Positions 1 to 9,470 are shown, counted from the stretch's first letter. The stretch: 64,000 nucleotides of DNA from Pantoea agglomerans NBRC 102470 (GCF_001598475.1 NZ_BCZA01000002.1:124001-188000), one strand, 5' to 3'. Made by a program: numbers and translations. Notes: generated by a model from the letters alone, not told the origin.

Positions 1-2
1 AT

Positions 3-533
3 ATGTTGCGATATCTGAATCAATGCTCACGTGGTCGCGGAGCCTGGTTACTACTGGCACTGACTGCACTTGCACTGGAATTAACAGCTCTCTTTTTTCA
101 GCACGTAATGGGCCTGAAGCCCTGCGTGATGTGTATTTATGAGCGCAATGCGCTGTTTGGTGTGCTGGGCGCGGGTCTGGTTGGTGCGATTGCGCCAAAA
201 TCGCCGTTGCGTCTGGCGGCGCTGGCGTTGTGGATCTACAGTGCCTGGGAAGGTCTGCGTCTCTCTTATGAACATACCATGATTCAGCTGCACCCTAACC
301 CCTTCACCACCTGTGATTTTGCTGCCCGCTTCCCCAGCGGCTTACCGCTGGATAAGTGGCTGCCGTCGGTGTTTCTTGCCAGCGGTGACTGTGCAGAACG
401 CAGCTGGACTTTCCTGACGCTCAGCATGCCGCAGTGGATGATTGTGGTGTTCGCCGGTTATCTGCTGGTCGCGGCGCTGGTGCTGATAGCCCAGCCGCTG
501 AAACCTAAACGCCGCGATCTCTTTGGTCGCTGA
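3..533 (+). CDS. dsbB: Disulfide bond formation protein DsbB
   Basis: Inner-membrane quinone reductase that reoxidises periplasmic DsbA and passes the electrons to ubiquinone or menaquinone. The 176-aa product has four hydrophobic segments and the two expected cysteine pairs: Cys41-Cys44 (CVMC) in the first periplasmic loop and Cys104/Cys130 in the second. The N-terminus MLRYLNQCS and the C-terminus KRRDLFGR match the E. coli protein as I know it, so the gene is complete although it begins 3 bases into the window. It converges on ycgN. The terminator between the two genes is split by an inserted element (558-1121). Confidence 0.97.
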   Translation: MLRYLNQCSRGRGAWLLLALTALALELTALFFQHVMGLKPCVMCIYERNALFGVLGAGLVGAIAPKSPLRLAALALWIYSAWEGLRLSYEHTMIQLHPNPFTTCDFAARFPSGLPLDKWLPSVFLASGDCAERSWTFLTLSMPQWMIVVFAGYLLVAALVLIAQPLKPKRRDLFGR

Positions 534-537
534 GATC

Positions 538-546
538 AAAAAAGGC
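538..546 (+). terminator. Left half of a bidirectional terminator split by an insertion
   Basis: AAAAAAGGC here, one copy of TGCCACTGGCA, and GCCTTTTTT at 1133-1141 rebuild a single hairpin with an A-tract on one side and a T-tract on the other. This is a bidirectional intrinsic terminator for the convergent dsbB and ycgN. The inserted element separates the two halves by about 575 bases. Confidence 0.75.
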
Positions 547-557
547 TGCCACTGGCA
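547..557. repeat. 11-bp target site duplication, left copy
   Basis: TGCCACTGGCA occurs directly repeated at 547-557 and 1122-1132, immediately outside the terminal inverted repeats of the 564-bp element. The length agrees with the 11-13 bp duplications made by IS4-family transposases. The target is nearly palindromic because it was the loop and upper stem of a terminator. Confidence 0.85.
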
Positions 558-1121
558 TAATGCTGGTCAGTTAAGATTAGAGTTGTAAAGGCTGTCACGG
601 TCAGACGTGGCAGCTTTTTTTCCGGGCGAGCTAGCCGCAGTGCGGGCCAGCGCACCTCTGCTGCTGCCGGGCCGTCCTCGCGCCGCTCACGCGGTACCTT
701 CGGCTTTGACGGCGCGCCGACGAACCGTTCGGGGATCGGCCCTCCCTGGCCGGCCCCGAACTGTCCACGCTTCCCGGCGTGGACTTCTGGCCCACCGTCA
801 CGCCTCAGCGCTGCGGATAGCCCTTTCAGCAGCAGAGGCGCTCAGGCCTCCACTCTCGTGCCCTTTTTAACCATTCACACTGAAGTTTCAGAGCAGGCCG
901 GTGCCGGGCAGGAGCAGGCAATCCGCAGCGCTGAACAGAATGAGTCTGCCAGGAGAGCCCGCAGGACGCGGGCGAAAGGCGGGGCGGCACAGGATGTGCC
1001 ATCCCCGGCGGTCCGTCAGGCAGAGGAATGAAGTGAAGGAACCGCGAAGCGGCGCGAGGACCGCCAGCCCCTGCCCGGGACCAGACTGCGTTATCACCTG
1101 TCGCTTAACTGACCAGCATTA
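558..1121. mobile_element. Non-autonomous IS4-like foldback element (MITE-like), 564 bp
   Basis: It is bounded by perfect 18-bp inverted repeats, TAATGCTGGTCAGTTAAG at 558-575 and its complement at 1104-1121, and by an 11-bp direct duplication. From memory, the repeat matches the IS4 terminus (TAATGCCGATCAGTTAAG) at 16 of 18 positions. No transposase reading frame is present. The GC-rich interior holds further inverted repeats: 674-695 pairs with 1041-1061, and 805-818 pairs with 921-934, both centred near 868. The interior can therefore fold into a long imperfect hairpin. A terminator lies just inside the left end. It is most likely mobilised in trans by an IS4-family element elsewhere; what the interior derives from is unknown. 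Confidence 0.8.
587..621 (+). terminator. Intrinsic terminator inside the IS4-like element
   Basis: A stem formed by GGCTGTCACG and CGTGGCAGC (one G-U pair) with a short loop is followed by seven T residues at 615-621. It reads on the plus strand, so it should stop dsbB transcripts even though the original hairpin was split. Confidence 0.75.
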
Positions 1122-1132
1122 TGCCACTGGCA
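1122..1132. repeat. 11-bp target site duplication, right copy
   Basis: Identical to 547-557 and in the same orientation; the adjoining bases GCCTTTTTT complete the split dsbB/ycgN terminator. Confidence 0.85.
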
Positions 1133-1165
1133 GCCTTTTTTCTGTTCCGATTGATAGCGCGGCAC

Positions 1166-1612
1166 TCAGCCGTTGCGATCGGGGCGATCAATGATGTGAT
1201 CTTCCCAGTCCCGCACTTCACTCTCACGCACCGCAATATACCGCACCGAAATACGCTGCGCATGCATCGCTGTTTTCGAACCGGCCCGCAGCGGATGCCA
1301 TACGGGTAAATCTTTGCCCTCACCCAGCAGCCGGTAGGCGCAGGTGCGCGGCAGCCAGTTGAAGGTCGTCAGATTTTCGCGCGTTAACTTGATGCAATCC
1401 TCTTCAAGCTCGAAGCGGCGCTCATAGTTGCGGCACTGGCAGGTTTTAATATTGAGCTGATCACAGGCGACATTGGTGAAGTAGATCTCATCGGTGTCGG
1501 CGTCCTGCAATTTGTTCAGGCAACACTGTCCACAACCATCACACAAGGATTCCCATTCCTCATCGCTCATTTGTGCCAGGCGTTTTTGTTGCCAGAAAGG
1601 GGTGTCAGTCAT
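1166..1612 (-). CDS. ycgN: YcgN, UPF0260 cysteine-cluster protein
   Basis: Member of the YcgN/YkgJ family, small cytoplasmic proteins annotated as putative zinc- or iron-chelating; the exact role is not established. The 148-aa product carries the hallmark cluster CDGCGQCC at residues 24-31 plus further cysteines near 50, 58 and 60 and CAYRLL further on, an arrangement typical of metal coordination. It converges on dsbB and lies downstream of ycgM in the ycgLMN order known from E. coli. The ATG at 1612 gives the usual family length. Confidence 0.93.
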   Translation of the reverse strand: MTDTPFWQQKRLAQMSDEEWESLCDGCGQCCLNKLQDADTDEIYFTNVACDQLNIKTCQCRNYERRFELEEDCIKLTRENLTTFNWLPRTCAYRLLGEGKDLPVWHPLRAGSKTAMHAQRISVRYIAVRESEVRDWEDHIIDRPDRNG

Positions 1613-1677
1613 GATGATTTGTCCGGATTGTGCCTAAACCGCACCTTATAAAGCCTATGCGGCGGTGATGCAAGTTT

Positions 1678-2337
1678 TTAGAGTACGCGCGTGCTGATGC
1701 CGTGACCCGCCAGTGAAACTTCCAGCTGATCACCCGAGCGCATCGGGCCTACCCCTTCTGGCGTACCGGTCAGAATCACATCGCCTGCACGCAGCGTAAA
1801 GTAGTGGCTCATATGGGCAATCAGCGGCAGGATTTTATGAATCATGTCTTCGGTATTGCCGTGCTGACGCACTTCACCGTTCACCAGCAATTTAAGCTCG
1901 ACGTTCTGTGGATCGCCACTGAATTCCGTCACCGGGATAAAACCGGAGACAGGACAGGCGTTATCAAAGCCTTTGGATTTTTCCCACGGCTGGCCCGCTT
2001 TTTTCAGCCCGGCCTGCAGGTCACGCAGTGTCAGATCCAGCGCCACGCCATAACCTGCAATCGCCTTAGCCACATGCGCATCGGTCGCCTGCTTCAGTGT
2101 CGCGCCGATTAGCACCGCCAGTTCAACTTCATGATGGACCTCGCCAAACGCGTCGGGAATAGAGAGCGGCTGACGCAAATCACACAGCGCCGTTTCCGGC
2201 TTGATAAAGATCACCGGTTCGGTTGGGGTTGCGCTGCCCATCTCTTTAATGTGCTTTGCATAATTACTCCCGACGCAAACCACTTTGCTGACCGGAAAAT
2301 CTAACAGAGCGCCTTGCCAGTTACGATGCTGATACAT
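1678..2337 (-). CDS. ycgM: YcgM, fumarylacetoacetate hydrolase family protein
   Basis: Cytoplasmic FAH-fold enzyme, a family of metal-dependent C-C hydrolases, isomerases and decarboxylases acting on beta-dicarbonyl compounds; the physiological substrate is not certain. The conserved KPETALCDLRQPL and HHEVELAVLIG segments carry the metal-binding acidic residues, and LTGTPEGVGP is the usual C-terminal motif. I chose the second ATG (219 aa, the E. coli length) because AGGGG lies at proper spacing before it; the ATG two codons upstream has no room for a ribosome-binding site. Confidence 0.94.
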   Translation of the reverse strand: MYQHRNWQGALLDFPVSKVVCVGSNYAKHIKEMGSATPTEPVIFIKPETALCDLRQPLSIPDAFGEVHHEVELAVLIGATLKQATDAHVAKAIAGYGVALDLTLRDLQAGLKKAGQPWEKSKGFDNACPVSGFIPVTEFSGDPQNVELKLLVNGEVRQHGNTEDMIHKILPLIAHMSHYFTLRAGDVILTGTPEGVGPMRSGDQLEVSLAGHGISTRVL

Positions 2338-2653
2338 GCTCATCCCCTGTTCAGGTTAGGTGTGATGCCAGCGCTGCTGGCGGGTTGATGTTTGCTCATG
2401 CGTTGATCGAAATGCCAACCTCATAGCGTGATAATAAGATCCTTTTAACGGTCCGGGGTGCGTAATTTGTCAGAAAGCGTAAATGCAGGCGTTGAAGTGC
2501 TGAATAATCGTACAAATCAGGAGAAAAAATTGAGCAGGGAATTTAAAAAGGGGTGAAACAGATAAGCTGCACCGTTAATTTTGCGCAGCATCAGGGCAAT
2601 ATTATCCTGCCAGGATCGCACCGACAGGATTTATATTTACAGAAGAATCCGAG
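2338..2653. other. ycgL-ycgM intergenic region, no gene seen
   Basis: This AT-richer spacer between ycgL and ycgM, both on the minus strand, contains no convincing ORF or strong hairpin. It probably holds the ycgM promoter, but I could not pick a reliable -35/-10 pair. Confidence 0.5.
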
Positions 2654-2929
2654 TTAAAGTTTTTTATCGGCCTGTAAATGAATGTTGAGGAGACTTTCAA
2701 TCGGCGGAGGGAGCTGTAAATAATAGCCCTGCTCGCTTAATCCCTGCTTAACTTTATTGATATCCGCATTAGCCAGCCTGTCCCGCCCCGCCAGCTTAAG
2801 CACCATCGCCAGCTGCGGCTTGCCAAAGCCTTTCAGCAATTCTTCCGGAACGCGCGAGAAATCGTCCTTTTTTTCAACATAGAGATAAGTCTGGTCACGT
2901 AACGGGCTTCTGTAGATCACACAAAACAT
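2654..2929 (-). CDS. ycgL: YcgL domain-containing protein
   Basis: Small conserved protein of unknown function (YcgL domain). The 91-aa sequence starts MFCVIYRS and contains the family core [17 protein letters not shown] and the NADINKVK...GYYLQLPPP stretch. Its C-terminus is somewhat shorter than the E. coli protein. It is divergent from minC, the arrangement found in E. coli. Confidence 0.93.
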   Translation of the reverse strand: MFCVIYRSPLRDQTYLYVEKKDDFSRVPEELLKGFGKPQLAMVLKLAGRDRLANADINKVKQGLSEQGYYLQLPPPIESLLNIHLQADKKL

Positions 2930-3084
2930 ATTTTTTACTCGAATTAACCGGCGTTGAGGCTTGTCTGAATATAGCTGTAACTATAACATGCTTGCAGAAC
3001 TTCGAATATTCACCGTTAGCGCTTCCACGATGATTTTATCATCGCCAGGCTTTCGGTAGTGAAAACAGGACTGAGTCGGGACAG

Positions 3085-3792
3085 ATGTCGCAAACGCCAA
3101 TCGAATTCAAAGGTAGCAGTTTCACCCTGTCTGTCGTCCATTTGCATCACCATGACCCTGCGGTGATTCGCAAGGCACTCCAGGACAAGATTGACCAGGC
3201 TCCAGATTTCCTGAAAAACGCGCCGGTGGTACTTAACGTCTCGACATTAAGTGCCGATGTTAACTGGAAACTGTTGCAACAGGCGGTTCTCGCCACCGGT
3301 TTACGCATTGTCGGCGTAAGCGGCTGCAAAGATGAAGCGCTGAAACGTATGATCGCCCGTGCCGGCCTGCCCGTGCTGGCAGAAGGTAAAGAGGCCAGAC
3401 CGCAAGCCGCCGCGCCGCAGCCGATACCAGAACCTCTGCCGGCTGTAACCGAAACGGTAGCAACGAAAACCCGCATCGTGAACACCCCGGTGCGCTCGGG
3501 CCAGCAGATTTATGCGCGTGATGCCGATTTGATCATCACCAGCAGCGTCAGCGCCGGCGCTGAACTGGTCGCCGATGGCAATATTCACATTTACGGCATG
3601 ATGCGCGGTCGCGCCCTGGCGGGTGCCAGCGGTGACCGCAACTGCCAGATTTTTTGTACCAACCTGGCTGCCGAGCTGGTCTCGATTGCCGGAGAGTACT
3701 GGATCATGGATCAGATCCCGCAAGAATTTTTTGGTAAAGCTGCGCGCCTGTGCCTGCAGGATGGCGCGCTGACTATCCAGACACTTAATTAG
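3085..3792 (+). CDS. minC: Septum site-determining protein MinC
   Basis: Inhibitor of FtsZ polymerisation that MinD recruits to the membrane to block division at the poles. The 235-aa protein has the N-terminal FtsZ-inhibiting domain (about residues 1-105), a proline/alanine-rich linker (about 106-135) and the C-terminal beta-helical MinD-binding domain, with [12 protein letters not shown] in the repetitive part. First gene of the minCDE operon; minD follows after 33 bases. Confidence 0.97.
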   Translation: MSQTPIEFKGSSFTLSVVHLHHHDPAVIRKALQDKIDQAPDFLKNAPVVLNVSTLSADVNWKLLQQAVLATGLRIVGVSGCKDEALKRMIARAGLPVLAEGKEARPQAAAPQPIPEPLPAVTETVATKTRIVNTPVRSGQQIYARDADLIITSSVSAGAELVADGNIHIYGMMRGRALAGASGDRNCQIFCTNLAAELVSIAGEYWIMDQIPQEFFGKAARLCLQDGALTIQTLN

Positions 3793-3825
3793 GCCCCTTT
3801 TCTTTTGTTAAGGAAATCAACATTT

Positions 3826-4638
3826 ATGGCACGCATTATTGTAGTTACATCCGGTAAAGGGGGCGTTGGTAAGACCACGTCAAGCGCGGCCATCGCCACC
3901 GGTTTAGCGCAGAAAGGCAAAAAGACAGTTGTGATCGATTTTGATATCGGTCTGCGTAACCTGGATTTGATCATGGGCTGTGAGCGCCGTGTGGTCTACG
4001 ACTTTGTTAATGTAATCCAGGGCGATGCCACACTGAACCAGGCGCTGATTCGCGACAAACGCACGGAGCAGCTCTACATTCTGCCTGCGTCGCAGACCCG
4101 TGATAAAGATGCGCTGACCCGTGAGGGTGTTGAAAAAGTTCTGAACGATTTGGCTAAGATGGAGTTCGATTTCATCGTCTGTGACTCACCGGCAGGGATT
4201 GAAACGGGCGCACTGATGGCGCTCTACTTTGCCGATGAAGCCATTATTACCACCAACCCGGAAGTCTCTTCTGTCCGCGACTCCGACCGCATTCTCGGCA
4301 TCATCTCATCGAAATCCCGTCGCGCTGAAAACAGTCAGGACCCGGTGAAGGAGCATTTGCTGCTGACCCGCTATAACCCTGGCCGGGTGAACCGTGGCGA
4401 TATGCTGAGCATGGAAGATGTGCTGGAGATCCTGCGCATTCCTCTGGTCGGCGTGATCCCTGAAGATCAATCGGTGTTACGTGCCTCTAACCAGGGCGAA
4501 CCGGTGATTCTTGACGGCGAATCTGATGCTGGCAAAGCCTATGCCGATACCGTTGAACGGTTGCTCGGTGAAGTACGCCCCTTCCGCTTTATCGAAGAAG
4601 AGAAGAAGGGTTTCCTGAAACGCCTGTTCGGGGGATAA
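3826..4638 (+). CDS. minD: Septum site-determining ATPase MinD
   Basis: Membrane-associated ATPase that oscillates between the cell poles with MinE and recruits MinC. It has the deviant Walker A motif GKGGVGKTT (residues 10-18, signature Lys11 and catalytic Lys16) and ends with the amphipathic membrane-targeting helix containing KKGFLKRLFGG. I chose ATG 3826 (270 aa, the E. coli length) over the in-frame start at 3805, because AAGGAAATC precedes it at good spacing and MARIIVVTSG is the conserved N-terminus. Three bases separate it from minE. Confidence 0.98.
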   Translation: MARIIVVTSGKGGVGKTTSSAAIATGLAQKGKKTVVIDFDIGLRNLDLIMGCERRVVYDFVNVIQGDATLNQALIRDKRTEQLYILPASQTRDKDALTREGVEKVLNDLAKMEFDFIVCDSPAGIETGALMALYFADEAIITTNPEVSSVRDSDRILGIISSKSRRAENSQDPVKEHLLLTRYNPGRVNRGDMLSMEDVLEILRIPLVGVIPEDQSVLRASNQGEPVILDGESDAGKAYADTVERLLGEVRPFRFIEEEKKGFLKRLFGG

Positions 4639-4641
4639 ACC

Positions 4642-4911
4642 ATGGCATTACTTGATTTCTTTTTATCCCGGAAGAAGAACACTGCCAACATAGCCAAGGA
4701 AAGGCTGCAGATTATCGTGGCAGAACGGAGAAGGGGCGACAGTGAGCCCCACTATCTTCCGCAACTTAAGCGCGACATTCTGGAAGTGATTTGCAGATAT
4801 GTGAAGATCGATCCAGAAATGGTAACGGTGCAGCTCGACCAGAAAGGTGATGATATCTCGATTCTGGAGCTGAACGTGACGCTGCCGGAAACGGATGAAG
4901 TGACTAAATGA
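4642..4911 (+). CDS. minE: Cell division topological specificity factor MinE
   Basis: Stimulates MinD ATPase and confines MinC/MinD inhibition to the poles. At 89 aa it is close to the E. coli length. It has the N-terminal membrane-targeting [12 protein letters not shown], the MinD contact helix that follows, and the C-terminal topological specificity domain. Last gene of minCDE, converging on rnd. Confidence 0.97.
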   Translation: MALLDFFLSRKKNTANIAKERLQIIVAERRRGDSEPHYLPQLKRDILEVICRYVKIDPEMVTVQLDQKGDDISILELNVTLPETDEVTK

Positions 4912-4927
4912 CGCTGACCGTTTGCTG

Positions 4928-4957
4928 AATTTCCCCTGCGCTCTGGCAGGGGAAATT
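4928..4957. terminator. Bidirectional terminator between minE and rnd
   Basis: AATTTCCCCTGC pairs with its complement across a short loop, leaving A/T-rich tails on both strands. It lies between the convergent minE and rnd and probably serves both. Confidence 0.7.
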
Positions 4958-4964
4958 TAACCGG

Positions 4965-6086
4965 TTAACAACCCGCCAGAATCTCCTCAATGCCGGGTTT
5001 CAGCAGTTCGCCCCGCCATCCGGTGAGTAACTCCGGCTGACGTCCCTGTGGCTTCAGGCCCCAGTGCTGACTTAATACCTGATTAATCTGACGTCGTGAC
5101 GCCAGCAGCTCCTGACTGAATCCACTCTGCTCACTCACCTGCTGCACCAGCGCTTTCATCGCTTTAAACACTGGCTTGTAGTGCGGATGGTCAATCAGAT
5201 TGCCCAGCGGAGCCGGCAGTTCGCTCTCATCCAGCGCCTCAGCTTCTGCCACCAGCGCCACCAGCGCTTTGCCGTGGAAACGAATTTCGTGGCCTGACAG
5301 CCCCAGATGATCCAGCTCGCCCAGCGAGCCGGGCATAAAGCGCGCCACTTTCCACAGGTGCTCTTCGCGCACCACAAAGTTAACGGCCATATCTTTTTCA
5401 CGCGCCAGCTTCAGACGCCAGGCCGCCAGTCGCTGTAACGCCGCCAGCTGACGCGGGCGCAACTGCCAGGCATTGGTAATATCCCGCCAGGCTTCATCCG
5501 GCAACAGGCTATCCAGACGACGCTGACACAGGTTATCGCACTCACTGAGTGCCGCCGACATATTGCCGGCCTCTTCCGTATTGATCATCAGCTGACGCGC
5601 AATTGGCAACAGATAGTGAACGTCCGCCGCCGCATACTCGCACTGACGCTGGGTCAGAGGGCGCGCCAGCCAGTCCGTGCGTGATTCACTTTTATCGAGT
5701 TCGACCTGAGTGAAATGTGCCACCATTGAGGCAAAACCCCAGGAGAGCGGCTGGCCAGAAAAGGCAGCCAGAATCTGGGTATCGATCATGGGCGTCGGCA
5801 GCACGCCGAAACGGTGCAGGAAGACTTCCAGATCTTCACCCCCGGCATGCAGGAATTTGGTGACGCGGGTGTCGGTCAGCAAGGCAATAAAGGGTGACCA
5901 GTCACGGATATTCAGCGGGTCAATCAGCACCAGTTGCTGATCGTCGAACAGCTGGATCAGGCCAAGCTGAGGGTAGTAAGTGCGGGTGCGGACAAATTCG
6001 GTATCCAGGGCCACCGCCGCGTGCTGGCGCGCTTTCTGACACACGTCTGCCAGTTGATCATCCTGGTCGATAAGGGAATAGTTCAC
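4965..6086 (-). CDS. rnd: Ribonuclease D
   Basis: 3'-5' exoribonuclease that trims precursor tRNAs and other small RNAs. The DEDDy exonuclease domain occupies the N-terminal half: ALDTEFVRT carries the first acidic pair, HAGGEDLEVF the next, and CEYAAADVHYLL the final tyrosine and aspartate. One or two HRDC domains follow. I propose the GTG at 6086 (VNYSLIDQ, 373 aa) because it aligns with the E. coli start and has GGAAA upstream. An in-frame ATG at 6137 would add 17 residues without family support. Confidence 0.94.
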   Translation of the reverse strand: MNYSLIDQDDQLADVCQKARQHAAVALDTEFVRTRTYYPQLGLIQLFDDQQLVLIDPLNIRDWSPFIALLTDTRVTKFLHAGGEDLEVFLHRFGVLPTPMIDTQILAAFSGQPLSWGFASMVAHFTQVELDKSESRTDWLARPLTQRQCEYAAADVHYLLPIARQLMINTEEAGNMSAALSECDNLCQRRLDSLLPDEAWRDITNAWQLRPRQLAALQRLAAWRLKLAREKDMAVNFVVREEHLWKVARFMPGSLGELDHLGLSGHEIRFHGKALVALVAEAEALDESELPAPLGNLIDHPHYKPVFKAMKALVQQVSEQSGFSQELLASRRQINQVLSQHWGLKPQGRQPELLTGWRGELLKPGIEEILAGC

Positions 6087-6138
6087 GTCTGATTTCCACC
6101 GCAGCCAACAACGCGCGGCGCTCCATGTTAAAAACAAT

Positions 6139-6162
6139 AAAAACGCCGGACATGCCGGCGTT
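6139..6162 (-). terminator. fadD terminator
   Basis: On the minus strand, AACGCCGGCATGTCCGGCG forms a tight stem-loop followed by a T-tract, just downstream of the fadD stop codon. Confidence 0.8.
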
Positions 6163-6184
6163 CAACCTCAATTTCTGCCCGGAT

Positions 6185-7861
6185 TCAGCTCGCGCCGGGT
6201 TTCGCCTCGTCGCGCAGCTCACGCCGCAGGATCTTGCCGACGTTGGTTTTAGGCAACTCATCACGAAACTCAATGATTTTCGGCACCTTGTAACCGGTCA
6301 GCTGACGGCGACAGTGATCGAGCACCTCTTCTTTGGTGAGCGATGCATCTTTTTTCACGATGCAGACTTTTACCGCTTCGCCAGAAAGATCGCTGGGCAC
6401 ACCGATAGCCGCGGCTTCACGCACTTTAGGATGCTGCATCAGCACGTCTTCGATTTCATTCGGATAGACATTAAAACCTGATACCAGAATCATATCTTTT
6501 TTGCGGTCAACGATGCGAATAAAGCCTTCCTGGTCAACGGTAACAATATCACCGCTGTGGAGCCAGCCATTTTTCAGCACTTCCGCTGTCGCTTCCGGAT
6601 GCTGCCAGTAGCCCAGCATCACCTGCGGGCCGCTGATGCAAAGTTCGCCCGGTTCACCCGGAGGAACTTCATTGCCGTCGTCATCCAGAATCAGCACATC
6701 GGTCGAGGGCACCGGCAGACCGATACTGCCGGTATGACAGCTGATGTCATAGGGATTGACCGACACCAGCGGAGAACACTCTGTCAGGCCATAGCCTTCC
6801 AGCAGATAGTGTCCGGTCAGTTTTTCCCAGCGCTCGGCCACCACTTTCTGCACAGCCATTCCGCCACCGGCGGAAAGACGCAGCGTTGAAAAATCGAGTT
6901 TATTAAACTGCTCATCGTTGAGTAGCGCGTTAAACAGCGTATTCACGCCAGTAATGGCGGTAAACGGAAATTTCCCCAGCTCTTTAACAAAGCCGGGAAT
7001 ATCGCGCGGATTGGTGATCAACAGATTCTGACCGCCCAGCTCCAGGAACAGCAGGCCATTCACCGTTAAGGCGAAGATGTGATAAAGCGGCAGCGCGGTG
7101 ACAACACACTCTTTACCGTCGCGCAGCACTTTGCCGTAGGTCGCGCGGGTCTGCTCAAGATTCGCCTGCATGTTGCGATGGGTCAGCATCGCCCCTTTGG
7201 CCACGCCAGTGGTGCCACCGGTATATTGCAGGAAGGCGAGATCGTTATTGGAGACCGTCGGGCGTTGATAATTGAGCGTTTCGCCGACTTCCAGTACGTG
7301 GCGAAATGAGATTGCCCCCGGCAGATGGTATTTGGGCACCAGCTTCTTCACATACTTAACGACAAAGTTAACCAGCGTCGCTTTTATTGGCGCCAGCTGA
7401 TCGCCCATCCGGGTCAGGATGACGTGCCGCACAGCGGTTTTCGCCACCACTTTTTCCAGCGTGTGCGCAAAATTCGAGACAATGACAATCGCACTGGCCC
7501 CACTGTCATTGAGCTGATGCTGCAGTTCGCGCGGCGTATAGAGCGGATTCACATTGACCACCACCATACCCGCACGCAGCACACCAAACAGGGCCACCGG
7601 ATACTGCAGTAAATTCGGCATCATCAGTGCCACACGGTCACCCGCTTTCAGGCCCAGCTGTTGCTGAAGATAGGCGGCAAAAGCGCGGCTCTTCTCTTCC
7701 AGCTGACGATAACTCATCTTCTGACCCATGTTCAGGAACGCGGGTTGATCGGCGTAGCGTTTTGCGGCCTGCTCAAACAGATCCACCAGCGAGGTATAAC
7801 GATCTGCACTTATTTCGGCAGGCACATCTGCCGGGTAGCGTTTCAGCCAAACCTTATTCAA
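6185..7861 (-). CDS. fadD: Long-chain-fatty-acid-CoA ligase
   Basis: Activates exogenous long-chain fatty acids to acyl-CoA at the inner membrane as they enter the cell, and so commits them to beta-oxidation. AMP-binding fold with the P-loop [12 protein letters not shown], the YGLTE motif and the C-terminal [15 protein letters not shown] region. I chose the TTG at 7861 (558 aa) because [12 protein letters not shown] aligns with the E. coli N-terminus, which also uses TTG, and GGTGGA precedes it. In-frame upstream ATGs would extend it by up to 16 residues. A FadR-like site lies upstream. Confidence 0.95.
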   Translation of the reverse strand: MNKVWLKRYPADVPAEISADRYTSLVDLFEQAAKRYADQPAFLNMGQKMSYRQLEEKSRAFAAYLQQQLGLKAGDRVALMMPNLLQYPVALFGVLRAGMVVVNVNPLYTPRELQHQLNDSGASAIVIVSNFAHTLEKVVAKTAVRHVILTRMGDQLAPIKATLVNFVVKYVKKLVPKYHLPGAISFRHVLEVGETLNYQRPTVSNNDLAFLQYTGGTTGVAKGAMLTHRNMQANLEQTRATYGKVLRDGKECVVTALPLYHIFALTVNGLLFLELGGQNLLITNPRDIPGFVKELGKFPFTAITGVNTLFNALLNDEQFNKLDFSTLRLSAGGGMAVQKVVAERWEKLTGHYLLEGYGLTECSPLVSVNPYDISCHTGSIGLPVPSTDVLILDDDGNEVPPGEPGELCISGPQVMLGYWQHPEATAEVLKNGWLHSGDIVTVDQEGFIRIVDRKKDMILVSGFNVYPNEIEDVLMQHPKVREAAAIGVPSDLSGEAVKVCIVKKDASLTKEEVLDHCRRQLTGYKVPKIIEFRDELPKTNVGKILRRELRDEAKPGAS

Positions 7862-7931
7862 GGATCCACCCCGATAATTATGTTGTATTTCCATCGCTGC
7901 CTCAGCCAATCTGGTTTGTTAACAATATTTT

Positions 7932-7948
7932 AACTGATTGTACCAGTT
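7932..7948 (-). promoter_or_regulatory. Candidate FadR operator upstream of fadD
   Basis: On the minus strand the sequence AACTGGTACAATCAGTT resembles the FadR consensus (ARCTGGTCNGACNNGTT, recalled) with both half-sites kept. It lies about 70 bases before the fadD start. FadR represses fadD in E. coli, so the position fits. Confidence 0.55.
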
Positions 7949-8015
7949 TGCCTGTTTTGGCATGTTGAGGTTGCGAAGTGCATCACTAAATTTCGTGCTG
8001 ATAAAACAGGCAAAT

Positions 8016-8048
8016 AAAAAGCCCGGCAGCGAGCACCGCGACCGGGCT
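8016..8048 (-). terminator. yeaY terminator
   Basis: AGCCCGG and CCGGGCT form a stem around a 17-base loop, followed on the minus strand by a T-tract; it lies just downstream of yeaY and before the fadD promoter region. Confidence 0.75.
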
Positions 8049-8070
8049 GATACTTAAATGTTTTTTGCAC

Positions 8071-8667
8071 TTACTCAGTCAGGATGGTCTGCACCTCTGC
8101 CGGCCCACTGTTCATCATTCCCCAGTAGGGATTCGGGCCCCAGTATCCGCCGCGATGGCGGGTCGGACCATACCAGATCCAGGGATCCATCGGCTGGGGT
8201 GGTGCTGTCACCTGCTGGGTAAGTCGCCAGCGCTGATAACCGCGCACATCGATGACCGCAAATTTGTAATCTGCCTCGCCAATTTTGCCCTGCTCCGTCC
8301 CCTTCAGGGTACCCAGCACCGTCACATACTGATTTCTGACATCCACCGGATCAACAAAACCTCGGATATCGGCATAAATCCGACCGACCGAGGCCGCACC
8401 CAGACGTGGTCTGGCGCTATCATCCAGAGGCTGTGCAGCAATCTCAAGCCGGGTTTTGCCGTTCAGGTTAGTGACATTCACTACCTTGCCGCCAAAGCGC
8501 GATTCCTGCCCGACAAAGAGCGAAGGATTGCTCATGACCCGCAACAGATCCTGCTGCGGCTGAGGTGAGCTGCCCTGCAGCGTGTCAGGAATTGAGACAC
8601 AACCGGTTAACGCCAGCACACAGGTCAGCAGCAGACCTGAAAGCCCTTTACCACACATTGACGACAT
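8071..8667 (-). CDS. yeaY: Slp/YeaY family outer membrane lipoprotein
   Basis: Slp-family lipoprotein of the outer membrane, family function poorly known and often stress- or starvation-linked. The start at 8667 has GGGAGAAC at ideal spacing and gives an N-terminus MSSMCGKGL, a hydrophobic signal segment and a lipobox LTGC, so the protein should be lipidated after cleavage. The 198-aa product ends in a region rich in Pro, Trp, Gly and Tyr. Same orientation and position beside fadD as in E. coli. Confidence 0.92.
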   Translation of the reverse strand: MSSMCGKGLSGLLLTCVLALTGCVSIPDTLQGSSPQPQQDLLRVMSNPSLFVGQESRFGGKVVNVTNLNGKTRLEIAAQPLDDSARPRLGAASVGRIYADIRGFVDPVDVRNQYVTVLGTLKGTEQGKIGEADYKFAVIDVRGYQRWRLTQQVTAPPQPMDPWIWYGPTRHRGGYWGPNPYWGMMNSGPAEVQTILTE

Positions 8668-8727
8668 AGACGTTCTCCCGTTAGGTAAAGAGTTAGACTG
8701 GACGCATAACAATAAGTTGCGTGCATT

Positions 8728-9426
8728 TTACCGGCCAGGTAATTTTTTCCAGGCGACTTCATTACGCAGATAAGTGGGCTCCGCTGTTTCCGGCAGCAGC
8801 GTCTTCCCCTGCGCCAGCGCAAGGGTCGCCAGCGGCAGCATATCTTCTGCAGCGGGCAGCGTAACGTCACTGGCTTTCAGGGTAAGTTCGTGTCCCTGCT
8901 GCAGGGCAGGATAAGCCTGCCAGCCGGTGCCTGCGGTCATCCATTCGCCAGAGAGCGCCTGCATCCGGGCCAGTGCCGCTTCGGGCGACAGCACGCTTTC
9001 GCTGGCCTCACCCTGCCAGGCACCCTGTTCATCACGCTGATATTCGGCCCAGTAGACCTCGCCCATCCGCGCATCAATAGCGGTTAATACGCGGGTAGCA
9101 CCGTGCAGACGCCACGCGCCTTCCGCCAGCATGGCCAGCGTGGAAACCGCGATCATCGGCAGTGAAGCGCCCAGTGCCAGTCCCTGCGCAATACCAATGC
9201 CAATACGCACGCCGGTAAAACTGCCAGGGCCGCGACCAAAGGCGAGCGCGTCCAGGTCGGTCAGTTCCAGCTGCTGTGCCAGCAGTAGCTCTTCGATCAG
9301 CGGTAAAATACGCTGGGTGTGATCGCGCGGGGCAATTTCGAATCGGGCATCAATCTGTTGCTGATTCAGCAAGGCGGCTGAACAGGCTTCTGTCGCCGTA
9401 TCCAGCGCTAAAATTCGGGCTGACAT
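8728..9426 (-). CDS. tsaB: tRNA threonylcarbamoyladenosine biosynthesis protein TsaB
   Basis: Partner of TsaD and TsaE in making t6A37 on ANN-decoding tRNAs. The 232-aa ASKHA-fold protein starts [14 protein letters not shown], the ATPase-like phosphate-1 region, and contains [15 protein letters not shown], the conserved TsaB segment. It lies between yeaY and yoaA, all on the minus strand. Confidence 0.96.
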   Translation of the reverse strand: MSARILALDTATEACSAALLNQQQIDARFEIAPRDHTQRILPLIEELLLAQQLELTDLDALAFGRGPGSFTGVRIGIGIAQGLALGASLPMIAVSTLAMLAEGAWRLHGATRVLTAIDARMGEVYWAEYQRDEQGAWQGEASESVLSPEAALARMQALSGEWMTAGTGWQAYPALQQGHELTLKASDVTLPAAEDMLPLATLALAQGKTLLPETAEPTYLRNEVAWKKLPGR

Positions 9427-9470
9427 GACTACCTCAGAAGAAAGAAAACGGCGCGCATCTTAGCATAAAA

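Noticed and set aside
607-1097. Long open frames on both strands inside the IS4-like element (607-870, 888-1097, 901-1194).
   Set aside because: GC-rich low-complexity translations dominated by Arg, Pro and Ala, no ribosome-binding sites, and no similarity to a transposase; they are by-products of GC content.
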